This document shows positions 5,105 through 10,195 of a stretch of 10,195 nt of DNA, piece after piece. Location: positions 1-10,195 of the forward strand of contig JAPHRB010000079.1 in NCBI GenBank assembly GCA_026197015.1, given 5' to 3'. Origin of the DNA: Gammaproteobacteria bacterium (GTDB lineage Bacteria; Pseudomonadota; Gammaproteobacteria; SZUA-229). Both the position numbers and the translations under genes were made by a program. Under the pieces are notes generated by a model. That model made no database searches and was not told the DNA's origin. It saw nothing but the letters and a program-made list of their open reading frames with translations. Position 1 is the stretch's first letter. Each line of letters begins with the position of its first letter.

Positions 5105-6397
5105 TTAACGTTTATCAATTGGCACATAATCGCGTTCTTTTGCGCCAACATAAATTTGACGAGGGCGACCTATGCGTTGTGACGGGTCAGATATCATCTC
5201 ACTCCAGTGAGCAACCCAGCCAACGGTTCTGGCAATAGCAAACATAACAGTAAACATATTAGCGGGAATGTTTAAAGCTCTGTAAATAATACCAGAGTAG
5301 TAATCTACATTCGGATACAGTTTTCTTTCAATAAAATATTCATCTTTTAATGCTACTTCTTCCAGTTTGCTGGCAAGTTCAAGCAGAGGGTTGTGTTCGT
5401 CAGATAACTCGGCGAGTACCTTGTGGCACATTTCTCGAATTAGTGTAGCGCGTGGGTCAAAATTTCGATAAACACGATGCCCGAAACCCATTAACCGGAA
5501 AGAGTCGTTTTTATCTTTTGCTTTGGCAATGAATTTATCAATATTAGATACGTCACCAATTTCTTCTAACATTTTTAATACCGCTTCATTGGCACCGCCA
5601 TGCGCAGGCCCCCATAAAGACGCTATACCAGACGCAATGCAGGCGAACGGGTTGGCACCTGAGCTTCCAGCTAAACGGACGGTTGATGTGCTTGCATTTT
5701 GTTCATGATCCGCATGTAAAATAAATAACAGATTCATGGCTTCAATGGCTGTTTTACTCGGCACGTATTCTTCACAGGGTGTTGCAAACATCATATGTAA
5801 AAAATTACCGCAATAATCCAGGTCATTTCTTGGATACATAATAGGTTCGCCAACATTATGTTTATAACAGGCAGCCGCAATTGTGGGTATTTTTGCGATC
5901 ATTCTGTGAGCAGAAATTTCACGATGACGTGGATCGTGTATATCGAGTGAGTCGTGGTAGAAGGCTGACATTGAGCCGGTTACACCAATCATAATTGCCA
6001 TTGGGTGCGCGTTATAATGGAAACCATCGAAAAATGTTCGCATGGTTTCCCGAATCATTGTGTGTTGTGAAATAATGCCTTCAAATTCTAATAATTCTGT
6101 TTTAGTGGGAAGTTCTCCATACAATAACAGGTGGGCAACTTCTAAAAAGTTACTATTTGCGGCGAGTTGTTCTATGGGATAACCCCGGTAACGTAAAATA
6201 CCTTTTTCGCCATCAATATAGGTAATAGAGCTGGTGCAACTGGCGGTAGATACAAAACCAGGGTCATAAGCTAATAAACCTTTTTCTTTATACAGGGCCG
6301 TAATATCAAGTGCAGAAGGGCCGTCGGTGCCGGTTACTAAATTTAGGTCGACAGAGTCGCCGGTTGTAGAATTGCTTAAACTGTATTTATCCGTCAT
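5105..6397 (-). CDS. gltA: Citrate synthase, type II (hexameric, NADH-sensitive type)
   Basis: Condenses acetyl-CoA and oxaloacetate to citrate and CoA, the entry step of the TCA cycle, in the cytoplasm. 430 residues against 427 in E. coli, with near co-linear sequence. The catalytic residues are H266 in GPAHGGANEA, H307 in GFGHRVY and D365 in NVDYYSGI, each two positions beyond E. coli H264, H305 and D362. The substrate-site HADHEQNAST stretch (228-237) is intact. C208 in FATPCEE and K169 match E. coli C206 and K167, residues linked to NADH inhibition, so allosteric control by NADH is likely. The N-terminal extension typical of type II enzymes is present. The start is supported by AGAAGGG (6412-6406), 8 bases upstream. 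It stands alone, with terminators downstream and its own promoter candidate upstream; no other TCA genes are adjacent. Confidence 0.98.
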   Translation of the reverse strand: MTDKYSLSNSTTGDSVDLNLVTGTDGPSALDITALYKEKGLLAYDPGFVSTASCTSSITYIDGEKGILRYRGYPIEQLAANSNFLEVAHLLLYGELPTKTELLEFEGIISQHTMIRETMRTFFDGFHYNAHPMAIMIGVTGSMSAFYHDSLDIHDPRHREISAHRMIAKIPTIAAACYKHNVGEPIMYPRNDLDYCGNFLHMMFATPCEEYVPSKTAIEAMNLLFILHADHEQNASTSTVRLAGSSGANPFACIASGIASLWGPAHGGANEAVLKMLEEIGDVSNIDKFIAKAKDKNDSFRLMGFGHRVYRNFDPRATLIREMCHKVLAELSDEHNPLLELASKLEEVALKDEYFIERKLYPNVDYYSGIIYRALNIPANMFTVMFAIARTVGWVAHWSEMISDPSQRIGRPRQIYVGAKERDYVPIDKR

Positions 6398-6451
6398 GAT
6401 TTAAACCCTTCTGGAATTTGCATGTAAAACATTTATATATATGAATAGGGG

Positions 6452-6480
6452 ATTATAGAACAGAAAGCGATGATTAGAAA
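6452..6480 (-). promoter_or_regulatory. gltA promoter candidate
   Basis: On the minus strand a perfect -10 TATAAT (6457-6452) stands about 55 bases before the gltA start. The -35 at 17-base spacing is poor (TTTCTA, 6480-6475), which suggests an activator or a weak basal promoter. A small inverted repeat, 6492-6513, lies just upstream of it. Confidence 0.45.
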
Positions 6481-6491
6481 TGCAAGTATTG

Positions 6492-6513
6492 GCCTTTATT
6501 CCAAAGTAAAGGC
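6492..6513. repeat. Seven-pair inverted repeat between gltA and the Sel1 gene
   Basis: GCCTTTA (6492-6498), eight-base loop, TAAAGGC (6507-6513). It lies 37 bases after the Sel1-gene stop and just upstream of the gltA -35. No T-run follows on the minus strand, so it is a weak terminator at best; it could equally be an operator for gltA. Confidence 0.4.
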
Positions 6514-6550
6514 AATATGTGTTTTCGCAGATTGAAGTTTAAGTGCTGTT

Positions 6551-7465
6551 TTAACGACAGGCTCTACTAAAGCGGTTGCGCCCACCGCATATTGTATCCA
6601 TAGGGTGTTCGTTATCTTTATTAGTTTTTTCGTTGTTTGTAGAAAGTGGTTTTGTTTTTACAGGTTTAACTGTTTTATTAAGCGTTTTCTGTTTGTTCAC
6701 TGTGTGTGTTTTTTTGTCACGGCTTTGATTTTTAAGCGGCTTATTTGTGGTTTTATTGCTTTTTGTTAGCGGTTTTTTTGTGAGCTGTTTTTTTGTTTTT
6801 TGAGTTGAAGCAGCGCTTGTTTTTTTAACGCCGGTTGATGAAACTTTGCCTGTTGGCCTGGCTGCCGGTGGTTTAACTTTTTTAACAGCTTTTTTAGCGG
6901 GTAGTATGACAGGCGCTTTTTTTGTTTGTTTTTCTGTATCGGATATATATTGTTTTTGAAGTTGATTTAGTTCTTCTTCGACGCGTGCAATTTCTGTATC
7001 GGCGCCGGGGATATTACCGCCCGCTGCTTTGCGTAGTAGTTTTAAGGAACGTGTCAGGCTTTTGTTTACACCGGTGCCTTCTGAGTACATTTGACCGAGT
7101 AAAAACAATGCTTCACCTTCATTAAACCGAGCATCCTTTTTTAAATCTTTAAGCCATTTGATGTGTTTGTCGTTAAAGCCTGTTTTTTTTATTTCAAGAT
7201 AGGTTAAACGATTGCTGGCAGGTTTGTAATTTTGTCGTTCGGCTTTTTTATACCAGCTGATGGCCAGAACAGTACTCTGGCTGACTCCTGAGCCCGTTTC
7301 ATACATTAAACCTAACTTAAACTGTGATTCTGCATTGCCACGTTTTGCCATCTGTTTTTGAAATAAAAATACGGATGCAGATGAGTCGTATGCATCGGCA
7401 CCGAAGCTTGAATTAATGTTAATTACTAATAGGGCAATGCCGGCAAACAGGAATTTTATATTCAT
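6551..7465 (-). CDS. Secreted Sel1-repeat protein with long Lys/Thr/Asn-rich tail
   Basis: 304 residues. An N-terminal signal peptide of about 22-25 residues (FLFAGIALLV core, cleavage near FGADA) indicates export. Two Sel1-type helical repeats are visible. The first covers about 44-79 (AESQFKLGLMYETGSGV, then AISWYKKAERQNY). The second covers about 116-150 (GEALFLLGQMYSEGTGV, then LKLLRKAAGG). A short coiled-coil-like segment follows (155-172). Residues 180-282 are low complexity, dominated by Lys, Thr, Asn and Pro, strongly basic and probably unstructured. The protein ends DTICGGRNRFSRACR with two cysteines that could form a disulfide. Sel1 repeats bind proteins; the tail might bind peptidoglycan, LPS or nucleic acid, but nothing proves it. 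No clear ribosome site precedes the ATG. It is on the same strand as gltA, 153 bases apart. I know no named homologue. Confidence 0.8.
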   Translation of the reverse strand: MNIKFLFAGIALLVININSSFGADAYDSSASVFLFQKQMAKRGNAESQFKLGLMYETGSGVSQSTVLAISWYKKAERQNYKPASNRLTYLEIKKTGFNDKHIKWLKDLKKDARFNEGEALFLLGQMYSEGTGVNKSLTRSLKLLRKAAGGNIPGADTEIARVEEELNQLQKQYISDTEKQTKKAPVILPAKKAVKKVKPPAARPTGKVSSTGVKKTSAASTQKTKKQLTKKPLTKSNKTTNKPLKNQSRDKKTHTVNKQKTLNKTVKPVKTKPLSTNNEKTNKDNEHPMDTICGGRNRFSRACR

Positions 7466-7534
7466 TTTATATTTAAACTATGATTCAAGCTGGTTTTGGT
7501 AAAGCTACTTAAAAGTCAGGTGCTTCAATTTTCT

Positions 7535-7563
7535 ACTATAGCCTTTATTGAGATGAGTTTAAA
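7535..7563 (-). promoter_or_regulatory. Promoter candidate for the Sel1-repeat gene
   Basis: On the minus strand, TTTAAA (7563-7558), a 17-base spacer and TATAGT (7540-7535) match the sigma-70 pattern at 4 and 5 of 6 positions. The leader to the ATG at 7465 would be about 62 bases. Confidence 0.4.
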
Positions 7564-7606
7564 TCACCCGTTCAGACGATTTTTATGGGAATTTTTCTTG
7601 TATTTA

Positions 7607-7636
7607 TTGAATGGGACTATAAATGATGTGTCTAAT
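7607..7636 (+). promoter_or_regulatory. Promoter candidate for clpS
   Basis: TTGAAT (7607-7612), an 18-base spacer and TCTAAT (7631-7636) match sigma-70 consensus at 4 and 5 of 6 positions. The resulting leader would be about 130 bases. Other AT-rich matches nearby make this choice uncertain. Confidence 0.3.
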
Positions 7637-7773
7637 TGTTATTGATTTCGTGTAAAATAACTCAGGTGGCCTTTAGGTAGGCATTTACAGCAGGTAGTAA
7701 CGGACTGCAGATTTTTTAAAATAGAGCTATTTTTGGAAAACCCTAAAAGCTTGAACTACAATGAGAGTATGGC

Positions 7774-8097
7774 ATGAGTGATCATGAATCTGACTGGGAT
7801 CTAAATGACGGTCTGGCGGTAGAAGAAGCCAAACCTAAATTGAAACCTCCCAAGAAATACAAGGTCATATTATTAAATGATGATTACACACCAATGGAGT
7901 TTGTGGTGCAGATACTGGCCAGGTTCTTTAAAATGAACCAGGAACAGGCAACACAGGTTATGTTACTGGTGCATACCAAAGGCGAGGCTGTTTGTGGTGA
8001 GTTTAGTTACCAGATAGCTGAAACCAAGGTAGAGCAGGTGAATGACTATTCCAGGCAGCATCAACATCCATTGATGTGCACAATGGAGGAGGCGTAA
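7774..8097 (+). CDS. clpS: ATP-dependent Clp protease adaptor ClpS (N-recognin)
   Basis: Binds proteins with destabilising N-terminal residues (Leu, Phe, Tyr, Trp) and delivers them to ClpAP; it also blocks some other ClpA substrates. 107 residues, the usual length. The disordered N-terminal extension (1-27) needed for delivery is followed by the core. KVILLNDDYTPMEFV (30-44) holds the N-degron pocket residues N35, D36, D37 and gatekeeper M41. LMLLVH-type sequence ends at H67, and GEAVCGEF, AETKVEQVN and HPLMCTMEEA complete the fold. All the pocket residues known from E. coli ClpS (N34, D35, D36, M40, H66) are kept. The ATG at 7774 follows GAGAG (7763-7767). It is followed by clpA 146 bases later on the same strand, the canonical order. 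Confidence 0.97.
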   Translation: MSDHESDWDLNDGLAVEEAKPKLKPPKKYKVILLNDDYTPMEFVVQILARFFKMNQEQATQVMLLVHTKGEAVCGEFSYQIAETKVEQVNDYSRQHQHPLMCTMEEA

Positions 8098-8119
8098 TCT
8101 TTTAGTAATCACCAATTTA

Positions 8120-8148
8120 GTTATTAGTGTGTATCAAACATTAATAAC
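8120..8148 (+). promoter_or_regulatory. First clpS-clpA intergenic hairpin
   Basis: GTTATTAGTG (8120-8129) pairs with CATTAATAAC (8139-8148) over ten positions including one G-U, around a nine-base loop. It starts 23 bases after the clpS stop. No T-run follows, so it may protect the 3' end of a clpS transcript. Confidence 0.5.
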
Positions 8149-8160
8149 ACGAGATGCAGG

Positions 8161-8177
8161 CTGGTTTTTTAAACCAG
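8161..8177 (+). promoter_or_regulatory. Second clpS-clpA intergenic hairpin
   Basis: CTGGTTT (8161-8167), loop TTT, AAACCAG (8171-8177): seven pairs, compact. It is followed by TTAAAATTTG, too A-rich for a strong intrinsic terminator, but partial attenuation is possible. Confidence 0.45.
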
Positions 8178-8192
8178 TTAAAATTTGATAAA

Positions 8193-8223
8193 AGTGGCCG
8201 AGCCACGACGTTGGCTCTCCACT
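8193..8223 (+). promoter_or_regulatory. Third clpS-clpA intergenic hairpin, just before the clpA ribosome site
   Basis: AGTGG (8193-8197) pairs with CCACT (8219-8223), and GAGCCA (8200-8205) with TGGCTC (8212-8217). A small internal loop separates the two stems and the apical loop has six bases. It is the most GC-rich of the three and ends 9 bases before the clpA GAGG site (8233-8236). Confidence 0.55.
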
Positions 8224-8243
8224 CATAACTATGAGGCGATGTT

Positions 8244-10195
8244 ATGTTGAGTAAGGAGCTAGAGGCTTCACTAAACGTCGCGTTTAATGAAGCACGTAAT
8301 AAGCGGCATGAGTATATTACAGTAGAGCATTTACTATTGGCTTTACTGGATAACAGCAGTGCTAATTCAGTATTAAAAGCCTGCGGTGCCGACCTGTCAC
8401 GCCTTAAAGGTGAGCTTTCACTGTATCTTGAGGAAAACACCCCCGTTTTTCAGGAAGATCAAATTGGTGAAGTTCAACCGACTTTAGGATTTCAGCGTGT
8501 TCTTCAACGTGCCGTATTCCATGTTCAGTCTTCCGGTAAAAAAGAAGTTACTGGCGCAAACGTACTGGTCGCCATTTACGGTGAGCAGGAATCCCAGGCA
8601 ATTTACCTGTTACATCAGCAAGACGTTAACCGACTGGATATCGTTAATTACGTTTCTCATGGCATCTCTAAAATATCTGATGATGAAGGCCCGGCCGAGA
8701 TAGATCCGTCTGTTGAAGATATGGGTGAAACTGAAAATCAGCCATTAGACAAGTATGCGGTCAACCTCAATGTTAAAGCCATGCAAAACAAGATCGATCC
8801 GTTAATTGGTCGAGATGCAGAAGTTGAGCGTATGGTGCAGATTTTATGTCGTCGACGTAAGAATAACCCTTTACTGGTGGGTGAAGCAGGGGTCGGTAAA
8901 ACCGCCATTGCTGAAGGTCTGGCAAAAAGGGTAGTTGATGATGAAGTGCCTGAAATACTAAATGGTTCAACAATTTATTCGCTTGATCTGGGGGCGCTGG
9001 TTGCCGGAACAAAATACCGTGGTGACTTTGAAAAGCGCCTGAAAGGCGTTTTAAAACAGCTTTCTGATGACCCGGGTGCGATTTTATTTATTGATGAAAT
9101 TCATACCATTATCGGTGCAGGTTCTGCTTCTGGTGGGGTTATGGATGCCTCTAACCTGATTAAACCGATGTTAGCCTCCGGTGAGCTTAAATGTATTGGT
9201 TCTACGACTTATCAGGAGTTCCGTGGCATTTTTGAAAAAGATCGTGCTTTGACACGTCGTTTCCAGAAAATTGATGTTGAAGAGCCAAGTATTACTGATA
9301 CGGTAGAAATTTTGCGTGGCCTCAAGCCGCATTATGAAGAACACCATAATGTGAAATATAGCCTTAACGCGCTTAAATCAGCTGTTGAGTTATCCAGTCG
9401 TTACATGATGGATCGCTTCCTGCCCGATAAAGCGATTGATGTTATCGATGAGGCGGGTGCATATCGTAATATGAATAATAAAGACGGTAAGTCTAAAAGT
9501 ATCAATGTGAATGATATTGAAAACATTATTGCAAAGCTGGCGCGTATTCCAGCAAAAACCGTGTCCTCTACCGATACAACCGTACTTAAACACTTAAAAC
9601 GTAACCTTAAACTGGTGGTTTTTGGTCAGGATGAAGCGATTGATAGCATGTCTGATGCAATCAAGATGTCACGCTCTGGTTTAGGTAATCCGGACAAACC
9701 GGTTGGCTCATTCCTTTTTGCCGGGCCCACAGGTGTTGGTAAAACGGAAGTCACCAAGCAATTAGCAAAAGTTATGGGCATAGAGTTTATTCGCTTTGAT
9801 ATGTCTGAGTATATGGAGCGTCATACGGTTTCTCGTTTGATTGGCGCACCTCCGGGTTATGTTGGTTTTGATCAGGGCGGTTTATTAACTGATTCTGTGA
9901 ATAAACATCCGCATTGTGTGCTGTTATTAGATGAGATTGAAAAAGCCCATCCGGATGTATTTAATCTGTTATTGCAGGTTATGGATCACGGTACGCTGAC
10001 AGATACGAATGGTCGAAAAGCGGATTTCCGTAATGTTGTTTTAATTATGACAACCAATGCGGGTGCGCAGATGATCAGTCGTCGCTCTATGGGTTTCACT
10101 GAGCAGAATAATGAAACAGATGGTATGGAGGAATTAAAGCGTATGTTTACGCCGGAATTCCGTAATCGTCTGGATGGCATTATTCAGTTTAAACC
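8244..10195 (+). CDS. clpA: ATP-dependent Clp protease ATP-binding subunit ClpA, C-terminus cut by window edge
   Basis: Hexameric AAA+ unfoldase that threads substrates into ClpP, with ClpS as adaptor. 650 codons are present; E. coli ClpA has 758, so about 108 are missing. The N-domain (1-140) begins MLSKELEASLNVAF and binds ClpS. AAA module 1 has Walker A GEAGVGKT (K219) and Walker B LFIDE (D284, E285). Module 2 has Walker A GPTGVGKT (K500) and Walker B LLLDE (D563, E564). Pore-loop stretches GTKYRGDFE and PPGYVGFDQGG are present, as are IEKAHPDVF and FTPEFRNRLD. Numbering runs one behind E. coli. The ClpP-docking loop reads MGF (616-618) where E. coli has IGL. The linker between N-domain and module 1 differs from E. 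coli, as is usual. The ATG at 8244 follows GAGG (8233-8236) at good spacing and gives the standard N-terminus. It lacks a preceding strong terminator, so readthrough from clpS is likely. Confidence 0.98.
   Translation, partial: MLSKELEASLNVAFNEARNKRHEYITVEHLLLALLDNSSANSVLKACGADLSRLKGELSLYLEENTPVFQEDQIGEVQPTLGFQRVLQRAVFHVQSSGKKEVTGANVLVAIYGEQESQAIYLLHQQDVNRLDIVNYVSHGISKISDDEGPAEIDPSVEDMGETENQPLDKYAVNLNVKAMQNKIDPLIGRDAEVERMVQILCRRRKNNPLLVGEAGVGKTAIAEGLAKRVVDDEVPEILNGSTIYSLDLGALVAGTKYRGDFEKRLKGVLKQLSDDPGAILFIDEIHTIIGAGSASGGVMDASNLIKPMLASGELKCIGSTTYQEFRGIFEKDRALTRRFQKIDVEEPSITDTVEILRGLKPHYEEHHNVKYSLNALKSAVELSSRYMMDRFLPDKAIDVIDEAGAYRNMNNKDGKSKSINVNDIENIIAKLARIPAKTVSSTDTTVLKHLKRNLKLVVFGQDEAIDSMSDAIKMSRSGLGNPDKPVGSFLFAGPTGVGKTEVTKQLAKVMGIEFIRFDMSEYMERHTVSRLIGAPPGYVGFDQGGLLTDSVNKHPHCVLLLDEIEKAHPDVFNLLLQVMDHGTLTDTNGRKADFRNVVLIMTTNAGAQMISRRSMGFTEQNNETDGMEELKRMFTPEFRNRLDGIIQFK

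Larger units (their letters stand above)
7466..7773. other. Divergent intergenic region between the Sel1 gene and clpS
   Basis: 308 bases with no supported gene. It holds promoter candidates in both directions, described separately. A second possible clpS -10 (TAAAAT, 7653-7658) lacks a good -35. The clpS leader contains three scattered AGGT motifs and a T6 run (7712-7717) after a weak four-pair hairpin, not convincing as an attenuator. The cspD gene, which sits next to clpS in E. coli and pseudomonads, is absent. Confidence 0.6.

Noticed and set aside
6590..6940. T-rich low-complexity stretch considered as non-coding or a repeat array
   Set aside because: It is the reverse complement of the Lys/Thr-rich tail codons of the Sel1 protein and keeps one open frame to the stop; no exact repeat unit was found.
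7690..7717. GCAG/CTGC stem followed by T6 in the clpS leader as an attenuator
   Set aside because: The stem is only four pairs around an 11-base loop; too weak to support a terminator.
7733..7762. TTGGAA with 18-base spacer and TACAAT as a clpS promoter
   Set aside because: It would start transcription about five bases before the ATG and remove the ribosome site, so a working promoter here is unlikely.
8141..8440. Minus-strand frame of 99 codons covering the clpS-clpA gap
   Set aside because: Most of it is antisense to the conserved ClpA N-domain, and its start lies within that gene; stop-free sequence is by chance.
1..10195. Mobile element, prophage, defence island or CRISPR
   Set aside because: No transposase, integrase, terminal repeats, spacer-repeat pattern or toxin-antitoxin pair is visible; the genes are core metabolic, proteolytic and envelope functions.

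Overview
The window looks like chromosomal DNA of an AT-leaning gammaproteobacterium, probably free-living and aquatic. The evidence is a type II citrate synthase very close to the E. coli enzyme, a ClpS-ClpA pair close to the E. coli proteins in sequence and order, a TRZ/ATZ (MtaD-type) deaminase and an LpoB-type lipoprotein. No tRNA, rRNA, IS element, integrase or CRISPR array is visible. Gene density and codon character are even throughout, so this reads as core chromosome and not an island.

Layout: (1) 1-1089, minus, is mtaD, cut at the left edge. (2) 1090-1382 is a divergent intergenic region with a good promoter for the next gene, a palindrome before mtaD and several small hairpins. (3) 1383-4944, plus, holds four consecutive exported proteins: an LpoB-like lipoprotein, a COG3014-type TPR-like lipoprotein, a non-lipidated LPP20-like periplasmic protein and a small Kazal-domain lipoprotein. 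It ends at a strong bidirectional terminator. (4) 5105-6397, minus, is gltA, with its own terminator candidate built into a 14-bp tandem repeat. (5) 6551-7465, minus, is a secreted Sel1-repeat protein with a long basic low-complexity tail. (6) 7466-7773 is a divergent promoter region. (7) 7774-10195, plus, is clpS then clpA, the latter cut at the right edge, separated by a 146-bp gap containing three successive hairpins.

How the genes relate: ClpS recognises N-degron substrates and hands them to the ClpA unfoldase, which feeds ClpP (not in the window). GltA starts the TCA cycle. MtaD belongs to purine/methylthioadenosine salvage. The four-gene envelope cluster is the least understood part. 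Its first member belongs to a family that activates peptidoglycan synthases, its second and third are conserved families of unclear function, and its last resembles eukaryotic-type serine protease inhibitors. It is the best candidate here for an under-described system, though each family taken singly is known.
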